Part shown: positions 40,174-48,815 of the stretch, piece after piece
How the letters are laid out: every line of letters begins with the position of its first letter
Numbering within the stretch: position 1 is the stretch's first letter
Origin: Actinomycetota bacterium
Lineage (GTDB): Bacteria > Actinomycetota > Thermoleophilia > Gaiellales > Gaiellaceae
DNA: 52,959 bases
Assembly: GCA_005888435.1 (NCBI GenBank)
Contig: VAXO01000059.1
Span: forward strand, 1-52,959
Reading direction: 5' to 3'
Notes under the pieces: model-generated
Told to the model about the DNA's origin: nothing
Databases searched by the model: none
The model's input: only the letters and a program-made list of their open reading frames with translations
Program-made: the position numbers and the translations under genes

Positions 40174-43140
40174 ATGGCCGTCAGTCGCCGTACGGTCACC
40201 GTCCTCTTCGCGGACGTGGCGGATTCGACGCCGCTCGGCGAGCGGCTCGACCCGGAGTCGCTGCGGCGTGTGATGTCGAACTTCTTCGAGCGGATGTCGG
40301 CCGTCCTCGAACGGCACGGCGGCACCGTCGAAAAGTTCATCGGCGACGCGGTCATGGCCGTCTTCGGCATCCCCGAGCTGCACGAAGACGACGCGCTGCG
40401 CGCCGTGCGCGCCGCGACCGAGCTGCGTCTGGCGCTTTCGCAGCTGAACGAGGAGCTGGAGCGCGACCTGGGCGAGCGGATCGGCATCCGCGTCGGCATC
40501 AACACCGGCGAGGTCGTCGCGGGCGACGGGAGCGGCGGCCAGATGCTCGCGACCGGCGACGCGGTCAACGTGGCCAAGCGGCTGGAGGAGTCCGCGCGCA
40601 CGGGAGAGATCCTGCTCGGGGAGCCGACGCGCCGCCTCGTCGAGAACGCCGTCGTGCTGGAGCCCCGCGACGACCTCACTCTCAAGGGCAAGAGCGATCC
40701 GCACGCCGCGTGGAACGTGCTTGCCGTGATCGAAGGCGCGAGCGCGTACGCGCGGCGCCTCGACGCGCCGCTGATCGGTCGCGAGGACGAGCTGCAGCTG
40801 CTGCGCGACGCGTACGAAGGGGCCGTCGAGGCAAATGCGTGTCGCCTGTTCACCGTCGTCGGGCCGGCAGGCATCGGCAAGTCGCGCCTGTCGGCGGAGC
40901 TCTGCGCATCCCTGCGCGACGACGCGACGATTCTGACCGGCCGCTGCCTCGCCTACGGCGACGGGATCACGTTCTGGCCGCTCGTCGAGATGATCGGCGC
41001 GCTTGGTAGCGACGACGGCGTGCGCGAGCTGATGGGCGACACCGAGGACGGCGAGCTCGTGGCGACGCGCGTGCTCGGAGCAGTCGGCGCAAACCCCGCC
41101 GCGGGCGGGGAGACGTTCTGGGCCGTGCGCCGCCTCTTCGAGGAGCTCGGCCGCAGCCGGCCGCTCGTCGTCCTCGTCGAGGACATCCACTGGGCCGAGC
41201 CGACGCTCCTCGACCTGCTCGAGTACCTCGCCGGCTGGATTCACGGCGCCCCCGTGCTGCTCCTCTGCCTCGCGCGCGCCGATCTGCTCGACGAGCGGCC
41301 GGGCTGGCTGACGCACACGGGCGGCGGGGTGATGCTGGAGCCGCTGACCGAGGACCAGTCGCGCCTGCTGCTCGACGAGATCGCACAGGAGTGGCCGCTC
41401 GACGCGGCCGCGCGGGAGCGCATCACGGACGCCGCTGAGGGCAACCCGCTCTACCTCGAACAGATGGCCGCAATGCTCGCGGAGGGCGGGCCGACGCACG
41501 CCATCCCTCCGACGATCCACGCGCTCATCGCAGCGCGGCTCGACCGCCTGCCCACAGAGGAACGGGCGGTGCTCGCGAGCGCGGCGGTCGCCGGCAAGCA
41601 TTTCGTCCGCTCGGCACTCCGCAAGCTGCTCGGCGACAACGACGAGTCGGTGGTCGATACGAGCCTGCTCAGCCTCGCGAGAAAGGACCTGCTCGCCGCA
41701 CGCCCCGGCCGCGAGGACGCGTACCGCTTCCGGCACGTGCTCATCCGCGACGCGGCGTATGCGGGCATTCCGAAGGAGCTACGCGCGCGACTGCACGAGC
41801 GCTACGCAGACTGGGCGGCGAACACGCGCGCCGGCAAAGCGGGTGACGTCGACGAGATCGTCGGCTACCACCTCGAGCAGGCCGTGCGCTACCGGCAGCA
41901 GCTCGGGCCGCTCGATGCGGACGGCGTCGCGCTCGCGGAGCGTGCGGCCGAGATCCTCGGAGCGGCGGGCCGACGGGCGTTCGTCCGTGACGACGCGCCG
42001 GCCGCCGTCAACCTGCTCGACCGCGCCGTCGCGCTCGCGACCGACGACCAGCCCGCGCGGCTGGACCTGTCACGGGAGCTCGGGCTCGCGCTCTGGTCGC
42101 TCGGCGAGGTGGCGCGCGCCGAGGCGCTGTTGAACGGCATCGTCGCGGCTGCGGCGGCTGCGGGGGACAAGCGTGAGGAGTGGTACGCGCTGCTCGAGCA
42201 ATCGGCGATGCGCGGCATGGTCGACCCGTCCGGCTCTGACGACGCACTCGAGGTCGCACGTCAGGCGATCGAGGTCTTCGATGAACTGGGCGACGAACAC
42301 GGGCTTGCCCGCAGCTGGCGTGCGGTCGGGGTCGAGCACCGTCGACGAGGGCACCTCGGCGAGAGTGAGAAGGCGTGCGAGCTGGCTCTCGAGCACGCCG
42401 TGCGCGCCGGCGACCGGCGTGAGGAGTCCCGCAGCGCCGACCAGCTCTGCACGGCGCTGCTGTACGGCCCGGCGGAGGCGACGGCCGCCCTCGGCCGCTG
42501 CGAGGCGATGCTCGTCCGCGCCGGCGGCAATCGGCTCTTTGAGGCGAACGTCCTCGCCTCGATCGCCGGCCTACACGGGATGCTCGGCGCGTTCGACGAG
42601 GCGCGGGCGGCCGCGCGCCGAGCGGAGGCGATCTACGTCGACCTTGGCCTGCGGCTTGCGCTCGCCGGCCTGACGCAGGTCGCCGGCCCGATCGAGCTGC
42701 TCGCCGGCGATGCCCAGGCAGCCGAGAGCGTGATCCGGCGTGGCTACGACATCCTTCACGAGATCGGCAGCACCGGCGATTCCGACGCGCTGCTCGCCGA
42801 GGCGCTGTACGTGCAAGGACGCCTTGACGAAGCGGCGGCGCTGGTGGAGGAAGCGCTCGCGCGAGCACACGACTCGGACGTCGGTCCGCGCGTGCTGCTG
42901 CTCGGTGTGCGCGCGAAGCTCGAGGGCCGCTCGATCGACGACGCACGCAGCGCGATCGAGCTCGCGTTGACGACCGATGCGCTCAACCTCCAGGGCGACG
43001 CGTACGCGAACCTTTCCGAGACGTTGCGCTTACAGGGCCGCGCCGAGGACGCCGCGGCCGCAGCGGCGACGGCTGTCAAGCTGTACGAACGGAAGGGCAA
43101 CCGCGCGGCTGTCGCGCGTTTGCAGCCGTTGAAGGTGTAG
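40174..43140 (+). CDS. Class III adenylate cyclase fused to AAA ATPase and TPR-like repeats (second)
   Basis: A 988-residue paralogue of the preceding gene. Cyclase residues are again complete: Asp14 (LFADVADST), Lys54 and Asp58 (EKFIGDAVMAVFG), Asp129, Asn132 and Arg136 (GDAVNVAKRLEE). The ATPase has Walker A VGPAGIGKSRLSAEL and Walker B LVVLVEDIHWAEPTLLDLLEYL, followed by a helical domain with RDAAYAGIPKELRARLHERYADW, which is common after the ATPase in this family, and TPR-like repeats to the end. Similarity to the first gene is strongest in the cyclase and ATPase cores and weak in the repeats, so they probably sense different partners. Confidence 0.9.
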   Translation: MAVSRRTVTVLFADVADSTPLGERLDPESLRRVMSNFFERMSAVLERHGGTVEKFIGDAVMAVFGIPELHEDDALRAVRAATELRLALSQLNEELERDLGERIGIRVGINTGEVVAGDGSGGQMLATGDAVNVAKRLEESARTGEILLGEPTRRLVENAVVLEPRDDLTLKGKSDPHAAWNVLAVIEGASAYARRLDAPLIGREDELQLLRDAYEGAVEANACRLFTVVGPAGIGKSRLSAELCASLRDDATILTGRCLAYGDGITFWPLVEMIGALGSDDGVRELMGDTEDGELVATRVLGAVGANPAAGGETFWAVRRLFEELGRSRPLVVLVEDIHWAEPTLLDLLEYLAGWIHGAPVLLLCLARADLLDERPGWLTHTGGGVMLEPLTEDQSRLLLDEIAQEWPLDAAARERITDAAEGNPLYLEQMAAMLAEGGPTHAIPPTIHALIAARLDRLPTEERAVLASAAVAGKHFVRSALRKLLGDNDESVVDTSLLSLARKDLLAARPGREDAYRFRHVLIRDAAYAGIPKELRARLHERYADWAANTRAGKAGDVDEIVGYHLEQAVRYRQQLGPLDADGVALAERAAEILGAAGRRAFVRDDAPAAVNLLDRAVALATDDQPARLDLSRELGLALWSLGEVARAEALLNGIVAAAAAAGDKREEWYALLEQSAMRGMVDPSGSDDALEVARQAIEVFDELGDEHGLARSWRAVGVEHRRRGHLGESEKACELALEHAVRAGDRREESRSADQLCTALLYGPAEATAALGRCEAMLVRAGGNRLFEANVLASIAGLHGMLGAFDEARAAARRAEAIYVDLGLRLALAGLTQVAGPIELLAGDAQAAESVIRRGYDILHEIGSTGDSDALLAEALYVQGRLDEAAALVEEALARAHDSDVGPRVLLLGVRAKLEGRSIDDARSAIELALTTDALNLQGDAYANLSETLRLQGRAEDAAAAAATAVKLYERKGNRAAVARLQPLKV

Positions 43141-43174
43141 CGTCATCTCAATTCGCGAGGCGAGGAGGAGCGGC

Positions 43175-43390
43175 ATGGAAACACCAAAGACCGCGTCGTT
43201 CGGCAAGGTCTTGCCGAAGGACGTCAGTGGGCACGGCGAGGGTTTCGAGAAAGCCTTCGAAAGGGCGTTGAAGAAACTCGACGGCGACAGGTTCGGCGGC
43301 GAGAAGCTCGAGGTGCGCGCGTTCGTCTCGATCTCACCCAATCCGGGCGGCGTGAGTCAGTACATGGTCACGCTCAACCCGACAGGCTAG
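43175..43390 (+). CDS. Small protein of unknown function, dodecin neighbour
   Basis: A 71-residue protein. It starts METPKTASFGKVLPKDVSG and continues with an amphipathic helix FEKAFERALKKLDGD and two strands EVRAFVSISPNPGGVSQYMVTLNP. The strand-helix-strand-strand order and size recall dodecin, but the helix-strand sequence is not a clear match. AGGAGG is 6 nt before the ATG. Only 13 bp separate it from the dodecin gene, so the two are cotranscribed and may form a mixed assembly; that is inference. Confidence 0.6.
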   Translation: METPKTASFGKVLPKDVSGHGEGFEKAFERALKKLDGDRFGGEKLEVRAFVSISPNPGGVSQYMVTLNPTG

Positions 43391-43403
43391 AAAGGAGGTC
43401 GAC

Positions 43404-43616
43404 GTGGCAGACGTCGCGAAAGTCGTGACGATCATCGGCTCGTCGCCTGAGAGCTTTGCGAAGGCCGCCGACGCCGCGGTTCAAGAAGCTGCGAAGACGC
43501 TCCGCGGCATCACCGGCGCAGACGTCGTGTCGATGAGCGCCGTTGTCGAGGGCGACCGCATTACGTCGTACCGGACGACCGTGAACATCGCGTTCGGCGT
43601 CGAGCGCAGCGGCTAG
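43404..43616 (+). CDS. Dodecin family protein
   Basis: A 70-residue dodecin, a flavin-binding (or CoA-binding) hollow dodecamer subunit. The family plan is visible: VAKVVTIIGSSPESFAKAADAAVQEAAKTLRGITGADVVSMS (strand, helix) and DRITSYRTTVNIAFGVE (two strands). The Trp used to stack flavin in many dodecins (in the segment after LRG) is absent, with Ala-Asp at that place, so ligand binding may differ. AAAGGAGG lies 5-6 nt before the GTG. Its TAG overlaps the stop of the minus-strand SRPBCC gene through a shared CTAG. Confidence 0.8.
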   Translation: MADVAKVVTIIGSSPESFAKAADAAVQEAAKTLRGITGADVVSMSAVVEGDRITSYRTTVNIAFGVERSG

Positions 43617-44044
43617 GCAGAGGCCTCGAGCACGCGCTTCAGGTCGGTCAGCGCACCGACCTGGTTGCGCATGGACTTCCCGACCATCGGCGCCATCAGC
43701 ATCTGCGCGCCGCCCAGGTTCGCGTTGAGCGAGAAGGTGACGCGCGTGCCGCCGTCCGCGTCCTCGAACCGGTAGCTCCCTTCCGGCTGCACCGGGCCGG
43801 CGAGCGTCCGGAACGCGATCAGGGTGTCCGGCTGATACGCGGTCACCTCGAAGTCCGCGTCGATGCGCCTGCCCATCGGGCCTTGCACGCCTTGCGTGTA
43901 GACGGCGCCCTGACCCTCGCCCGAGGCGCGCTTGATGTCCAGCACCCCCGGACGCCACTTCGGATCGTTCTCGTGGTCCGCGACGAAGGCGAAGACGTCC
44001 GAGCGCGGACGGTTGATGACGATGCTGTTCTCGGCGGCAGGCAT
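43613..44044 (-). CDS. SRPBCC (START-like) domain protein
   Basis: A 143-residue ligand-binding-fold protein of the polyketide-cyclase/dehydrase type. It opens with the strand ENSIVINRPRSDVFAFVADHENDPKWRPG, the typical SRPBCC start, continues with GQGAVYTQG, RRIDADFEVTAYQPDTLIAFRT, GSYRFEDADGGTRVTFSLNANL and ends in the long C-terminal helix. A hydrophobic-ligand role is inferred from the fold. ATG start with TAGGGT 7 nt upstream, whose TAG is the ftsY stop. It converges with dodecin, sharing CTAG. Confidence 0.88.
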   Translation of the reverse strand: MPAAENSIVINRPRSDVFAFVADHENDPKWRPGVLDIKRASGEGQGAVYTQGVQGPMGRRIDADFEVTAYQPDTLIAFRTLAGPVQPEGSYRFEDADGGTRVTFSLNANLGGAQMLMAPMVGKSMRNQVGALTDLKRVLEASA

Positions 44045-44054
44045 GCGCGCGACC

Positions 44055-45005
44055 CTACTCTGCGACGAGAGCCCGAGCGAAATCGTCCGGATCGAACGGC
44101 CGCAGATCGTCGAGCGTCTCCCCCACGCCGATCAGCTTCACGGGCAGGCCGAGCTCGTGCGCGATCGCGACCGCGATGCCGCCCTTGGCACTGCCGTCGA
44201 GCTTCGTCAGCGCGACGCCGGTGACACCGACGGCCTCGCCGAACAACCGCGCCTGCTGCAGACCGTTCTGCCCCGTGGTCGCGTCGACGACGAGCAAGGT
44301 CTCGTGCGGCGCGCCCTGGAGCCTGCCTTCGATCACGCGGCGCACCTTCGCGAGCTCCTCCATCAGATTCGCCTGCGTGTGCAGGCGGCCGGCAGTGTCG
44401 ACGATCACGACGTCGGCGCCGTCGCGTCCCGCTCGCTCGATCGCGTCGTACGCGACGGACGCCGGGTCCGCCCCGCGCTGCCCGCCGACGAACTCCGCGT
44501 CCGAACGCCCGGCCCAGATCTCGAGCTGCTCCTCCGCCGCAGCGCGGAACGTGTCGGCCGCCGCGAGCACGACCGAGTGTCCGTGCTGGCGAAGCCGCTC
44601 GGCGAGCTTGCCGATCGTCGTCGTCTTGCCCGTCCCGTTCACCCCGACGACGAGCAGGACGCTCGGATCCGACGTGACGTGCAGCGTCCCGGGGTCGCCG
44701 AGCAGCGCGGCGATCTCCTCCGCGAGCGCGGAGCTGAGGTCGGTGAGGTCCTGGCGGGCCTCGAGGCGCTGCACGAGCTCGGCGGTCGCGCGCACGCCGA
44801 CGTCGGCGCGGATCAAGGCCTCCTCGAGCCGCTCCCACGCGGCGTCGTCGCCGGGATCGAACGCCGCCGACGCGAGTTCCGCGGTGAGTGCGCGGCGACT
44901 CTTCGAGAGCGAGTCGCGCAGGCGCGAGAAGAGGCCGCTCCGCTCCGAGTCGGGCTCGGGCTGCGCGTTTTCCTCGCCGAGCAGCTGGGCCCAGCTACGA
45001 GGCAA
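44055..45005 (-). CDS. ftsY: SRP receptor FtsY
   Basis: A 316-residue SRP receptor GTPase. A short acidic N-terminus (GEENAQPEPDSERSG) precedes the NG domain. Motifs: LFSRLRDSLSKSR, VLLVVGVNGTGKTTTIGKLA (G1), VVLAAADTFRAAAEEQLE, VIVDTAGRLHTQANLMEELAKV (G3), TKLDGSAKGGIAVAIA (G4) and IGVGETLDDLRPFDPDDF. It lacks the long A domain of some FtsY proteins. TTG start at 45005 overlaps the smc stop by 11 bp; no other start precedes the conserved part. smc-ftsY order is the conserved actinobacterial arrangement. Confidence 0.95.
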   Translation of the reverse strand: MPRSWAQLLGEENAQPEPDSERSGLFSRLRDSLSKSRRALTAELASAAFDPGDDAAWERLEEALIRADVGVRATAELVQRLEARQDLTDLSSALAEEIAALLGDPGTLHVTSDPSVLLVVGVNGTGKTTTIGKLAERLRQHGHSVVLAAADTFRAAAEEQLEIWAGRSDAEFVGGQRGADPASVAYDAIERAGRDGADVVIVDTAGRLHTQANLMEELAKVRRVIEGRLQGAPHETLLVVDATTGQNGLQQARLFGEAVGVTGVALTKLDGSAKGGIAVAIAHELGLPVKLIGVGETLDDLRPFDPDDFARALVAE

Positions 45006-47511
45006 CCGCGACGGCCTGCTCGCGGGGCAGGCGCCGGGAAACGATTTGCGAGACCCCGTCGGCGCCCATGGTCACGCCGTACAAGATATCCGCGGCCTCC
45101 ATCGTCCTCTTCTGGTGCGTGATGACGATGAACTGCGCGCGATCGGAGTAGCGGCGCAGCAGCTCGACGAAGCGGCCGATGTTCGTGTCGTCGAGCGCCG
45201 CCTCGACCTCGTCGAGCAGATAGAAAGGGCACGGCCGCGCGAGGAACAGCGCGAACAGGAACGAGATCGCGCCGAGCGCCTTCTCGCCGCCGGAGAGAAG
45301 CGACAGGCGCGTCACCTTCTTGCCCGCCGGCCGGAGCTCGACCTCGATACCCGGGTGCTCGTCGTCCTCCTCGGGCTCGGTCAGGCATAAGCGGCCCTCG
45401 CCACCGGGGAAGAGGGTCGACGCGACCTCGGCGAAGTTCGCCTGCACCGAGGCAAAGGTGTCGGCGAAGCGCTCCTCGACTGTGTGCGCCAGGTCGTCGC
45501 GCAGCTTCTCCAGCTCCGCGAGGCTGGCCTCGAGATCTTCGCGCTGCGACGACAGCTCGACGAGCCGCTCCTTCTCCTGCTCGTACTCCTGCTTCGCGAG
45601 CGGGTTGACCTGCCCGAGCGACTCGCGACGGCGCTCGAGTCGTTCGATGCGCTCGGCCAGCTCGTCTCGTCCGTCGCCCTCTGCGGGCTCGGCCGCGGCC
45701 GCGTCGAGCCTGCGGCGTGCTTCGTCGACCTCCGCCTCGATGCGGGCGCGCTCGACGTCGATCGCGCTGAGCCGCTCGCCCGCCTCCGCCGCGGCGCGAC
45801 GGACGTCGACCTCCGCCGCACCGAGTCGCCGCAGCTCCTCGGCGAGACCCGTCGTCCGCGTTGCGCCGGCGTCGGCGCGCGCCCGGAGCGGCGCCTCGTA
45901 GCGGTCGTCCGTCGCGCCCTCGAGGGTCTCGACGAGACGTGCGGTGAGCCGCGCGAGGGCCTCGGTCAGCGGATCGCGTGCCGCGTTGTAGGCAGCTTCC
46001 GGAATCGGCGCCGCGACGCGCGCCTCGAGCTCGTCCACCTCGGCGGCAAGCGCTCGACGACGCGCCTCGAGCTCGAGCCACACTGCCTCCGCCGCCTCCC
46101 CCGCAAACCAGACCTCGCCGCGTCGCGGGTCGTAGCCGAACCCGTCGGGCGTGACGGCCGGCACGGACGACTGCAGAAGCTGCTCCTTCGGCACGACCGC
46201 GAGCTCGGCGACCACGTGGGCCGGCGGACGCGTCAGCACGACGATGTTGCCGAGGCCCGCCGCCCGCGCCCGCTCGGCGAGTGCGAGTGCGGCAGGCGCG
46301 TCGTCGGCCACGATCGCCGCGGCACGATGCGCGAGGGCGGCCGCGACGGCACGCTCGTTCCCGGGCTCCACGTCGAGCAGCGAGAGTGCAAGCCGTTCCC
46401 CCTCCTCGGCCAGCGCGCGCGCGGCAGGCGGAAGCCCTTCGCGCTCGGCGAGCGCACGCTCCAGCGTCTGCAACCGTTCGCGTGCAACGCGCGCCTGCTC
46501 CCGGAGCGACTCACGCTCGGCCCGCACGCGCGCGTCGAGCACGCGACGGGGCCGTGCAAGCCCCGAACGGAAACCGTCGAGGAGAGACTGCGCGCTCTCC
46601 CGCCGTAGCTCGAGCCGCTCACGCGCGCTCCGCAGGCGGTACAGCGTCGCCGTCGCCTGCTCGCGGCGTCCGGCGGCGTCGGCCAGCTCTTCCTCCGCGC
46701 GCCGGCGCTCTTCGAGCAGCGTGTCGAGCTTCTCGTCGGCGTGCTTGCGCGCCAGGACCGCGGCGGTGCGGCGACCATCTCCGTCCTGCAGGCGCTCGCG
46801 CAGCTCGTCGAGGTCGAGCTCCGCGACGCGTGCGCGTAGCGACGCGATCTCACCGCGAAGCTTCTCGGCCCGTTCTGCCGCCGTCGCTTGCAGGGCGAGG
46901 GGTCGCAGCCGCTTCTTCACCTCGGCCTCGACGTCACGTGCCCGTTCGACCTGGATCGCCACGCGCGCGAGCTTGAGCTCGGCGCGGTGCTTGCGCCGCT
47001 TGAAGCGGCCGAGCCCGGCTGCCTCCTCGAGAAGCTGCCGCCGTTCGTCCGGCTTCGATCCCAGGATCTCCTCGACCTTGCCCTGGCCGATGATGGAGTG
47101 CATACCGCCGCCGAGCCCGAGGTCGGCGAGCAGCTCGACGAGGTCGATGCGTCGCACGGCCGTGCGATTGAGCAGGTACTGGCCCTCGCCGCCACGATGC
47201 AGCCGCCGCGCGACGGAGAGCTCCGTGTACGGCACCGGTCCCTCGCCGTCAGGGTTGTCGAACAGGAGCTCGACCTCGCAGAACTCCTCCGACGAGCGGC
47301 CGCTGCCGCCCGCGAAGATCACGTCGTCGGGCTTCTCCGCACGCAGCTCCGACGGGGCCATGGACCCGGCTGCCCACACGATCGCGTCGGCGACGTTGGA
47401 CTTCCCCGAGCCGTTCGGGCCGACGACCACGGCGACACCGGGCTCGAGCCGGACCTCGACCGGCTCGGGGAACGACTTGAAGCCGCGCAGCTTGATGGCG
47501 CGAAGGTGCAT
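44995..47511 (-). CDS. smc: Short chromosome partition protein SMC
   Basis: An 838-residue SMC; bacterial SMCs are usually about 1150-1200. The head is complete: Walker A GPNGSGKSN (31-39), IIGQGKVEEIL (140-150), signature SLLSGGEKALGAISFLFAL (737-755) and Walker B CPFYLLDEVEAALDD (761-775). A hinge-like segment lies at about 370-475 (ERAVAAALAHRAAAIVADD). The coiled-coil arms are about 195 residues each (170-365 and 480-680) against about 330 in Bacillus SMC, so both arms are shortened equally. The conserved joint motif GQVNPLAKQEYEQ is kept. ATG start; TAGCCT 9 nt upstream. No scpA/scpB is in the window. Confidence 0.93.
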   Translation of the reverse strand: MHLRAIKLRGFKSFPEPVEVRLEPGVAVVVGPNGSGKSNVADAIVWAAGSMAPSELRAEKPDDVIFAGGSGRSSEEFCEVELLFDNPDGEGPVPYTELSVARRLHRGGEGQYLLNRTAVRRIDLVELLADLGLGGGMHSIIGQGKVEEILGSKPDERRQLLEEAAGLGRFKRRKHRAELKLARVAIQVERARDVEAEVKKRLRPLALQATAAERAEKLRGEIASLRARVAELDLDELRERLQDGDGRRTAAVLARKHADEKLDTLLEERRRAEEELADAAGRREQATATLYRLRSARERLELRRESAQSLLDGFRSGLARPRRVLDARVRAERESLREQARVARERLQTLERALAEREGLPPAARALAEEGERLALSLLDVEPGNERAVAAALAHRAAAIVADDAPAALALAERARAAGLGNIVVLTRPPAHVVAELAVVPKEQLLQSSVPAVTPDGFGYDPRRGEVWFAGEAAEAVWLELEARRRALAAEVDELEARVAAPIPEAAYNAARDPLTEALARLTARLVETLEGATDDRYEAPLRARADAGATRTTGLAEELRRLGAAEVDVRRAAAEAGERLSAIDVERARIEAEVDEARRRLDAAAAEPAEGDGRDELAERIERLERRRESLGQVNPLAKQEYEQEKERLVELSSQREDLEASLAELEKLRDDLAHTVEERFADTFASVQANFAEVASTLFPGGEGRLCLTEPEEDDEHPGIEVELRPAGKKVTRLSLLSGGEKALGAISFLFALFLARPCPFYLLDEVEAALDDTNIGRFVELLRRYSDRAQFIVITHQKRTMEAADILYGVTMGADGVSQIVSRRLPREQAVAVAS

Positions 47512-47574
47512 GCGCCGGGGAGGCTAGCGGGCGACGCGGATGGCCCACAGAGCCCACTGAGCCGCGCTCGGCCC

Positions 47575-47736
47575 CTACGCGGCCTCCTCGGCCATGCCGA
47601 GGATCTGCTCGCGGGACATCGTCCCGACCATCTCCGGATGCTTGTCTTGGACGTGGGCCTCGACGTTGCTCACGAGCTCGTCGTCTGACTCCCCGCGCAC
47701 GGTCTCGCCGCAGGGGCAGTTGACCTGCTTCGCCAT
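47575..47736 (-). CDS. DUF1059 family small protein
   Basis: A 53-residue DUF1059 protein. It starts MAKQVNCPCGETVRGESDDELVSN with the CPCG motif, then VEAHVQDKHPEMVGTMSREQILGM, which contains the family His-x3-His-like pattern (H35 and H41 region) and may bind metal. Function unknown. AAGGAG is 6 nt before the ATG, so the longer frame upstream is not used. It sits between smc and the small protein gene next to rnc. Confidence 0.87.
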   Translation of the reverse strand: MAKQVNCPCGETVRGESDDELVSNVEAHVQDKHPEMVGTMSREQILGMAEEAA

Positions 47737-47767
47737 CTCGGCTCCTTTCCGGTAGGGAAAGGCGAGT

Positions 47768-48010
47768 CTAGGTGGGATCGGCCCTGACGAGGACCGTGTC
47801 GACGCCCTGCAGGGCCTCGTCCGCCGGGAGGCCGGCGCGTGACGCGTGCTCGACCACCTTCTCCGCGCTCGTGCCCTGGTAGATGCAGATGGTGCCGAGC
47901 GTGCCGCCCTCCTCTTCGACGACATAGCTGCGGATCCAGCGGATGTCGTCGCCCATCTCTTCGTCGCCGACACGCCGCGATCTTTCCGCAGCCTCTTGGA
48001 GGTCGAGCAC
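47768..48010 (-). CDS. DUF4242-like small protein
   Basis: An 80-residue ferredoxin-fold-like protein. The pattern DIRWIRSYVVEEEGGTLGTICIYQGTSAEKVVEHASRAGLPADEALQGVDTVL resembles DUF4242 (SCO4226-type) proteins, which bind metal. The first strand of the family (before DLQEAAERSRRVG) seems to be missing when translation starts at GTG 48010, and upstream in-frame codons offer no start, so it is either a shortened member or has an unusual start. It is 14 bp downstream of rnc. Confidence 0.6.
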   Translation of the reverse strand: MLDLQEAAERSRRVGDEEMGDDIRWIRSYVVEEEGGTLGTICIYQGTSAEKVVEHASRAGLPADEALQGVDTVLVRADPT

Positions 48011-48023
48011 CGCCCCGTCTTCC

Positions 48024-48815
48024 CTATGTGGCGGGGATCTCGACGCCGAGCTTCAGGAGCGCCTGCTTCGCAGCTTCCTGCTCGGCGGCCTTCTTCGACT
48101 CGCCCGACCCTTCGCCGAGCTGGTCGCCGTCGATGACCGCCGCGCAACGAAAGCGGCGGTTGTGCGGCGGCCCGTCGACATCGAGCACGGAGTAGTTGAC
48201 GGATTGGCCGCGCCGCGCGAGCGCCTCCTGCAACTCCGTCTTGAAGTCGACGTGGCTGGTCAGCGCGTAGTCGATCCGGCCGGAGAAGGCCCGCACGATC
48301 GGCTGCTCGATCGGCCCGAAGCCGTGCTCGAGGAACAGCGCGGCGAACGCTGCCTCGAGCAGCGCCGCGAGGACGTTGCGGTTGTGCGCGAGGCGGTGCA
48401 GCTCGTCGTCTGGGATCTCGGCGCCGCGCTGCTCGAGGCGCTCACCGAGCGCGAGCTGCCGCGCGACGACCGCGCAGCTCGCCCGCGAGACGACGTGCGA
48501 GCGGATCTTCGCGAGCCGTCCCTCGCTGAAGTCCGGGTAGCGCTCGTACAGTTCGCGCGCGATCGCGAGCTCGAGCACGCTGTCCCCGAGGAACTCGAGC
48601 CGCTCGTACGACGACGCGCGGTCGGCCGCCCAGGACGCGTGCGTGTAGACCTGCTCTGCCCGTGCGTCGGGCAGCCCTTCGATCAGCTCCGCGAGCTGGG
48701 TGACGTCCCCGCGGGGGGCGCTACTGGTGTGACGAGACGTAGTCGACGGCCTGGCCGACGGTCTGAATCTTCTGCGCGTCCTCGTCGGAGATCTTGATCC
48801 CGAACTGGTCCTCAA
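48024..48815 (-). CDS. rnc: Ribonuclease III
   Basis: RNase III, the double-stranded-RNA endonuclease for rRNA and mRNA processing. The catalytic signature is [13 protein letters not shown] and the second metal-site region is [22 protein letters not shown]; a C-terminal dsRBD follows ([29 protein letters not shown]..., [17 protein letters not shown]). The start is unclear: homology begins near 48704, just after the acpP stop, but no ATG, GTG or TTG is present there. The open frame's TTG at 48815 would overlap acpP by 95 bp; a CTG at 48686 is an alternative. Confidence 0.92.
   Translation of the reverse strand: MRTSSGSRSPTRTRRRFRPSARPSTTSRHTSSAPRGDVTQLAELIEGLPDARAEQVYTHASWAADRASSYERLEFLGDSVLELAIARELYERYPDFSEGRLAKIRSHVVSRASCAVVARQLALGERLEQRGAEIPDDELHRLAHNRNVLAALLEAAFAALFLEHGFGPIEQPIVRAFSGRIDYALTSHVDFKTELQEALARRGQSVNYSVLDVDGPPHNRRFRCAAVIDGDQLGEGSGESKKAAEQEAAKQALLKLGVEIPAT

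Noticed and set aside
39322-41736. 804-residue minus-strand frame spanning the cyclase pair
   Set aside because: Antisense to the core domains of two clear genes; composition is His/Arg/Ala-rich without motifs.
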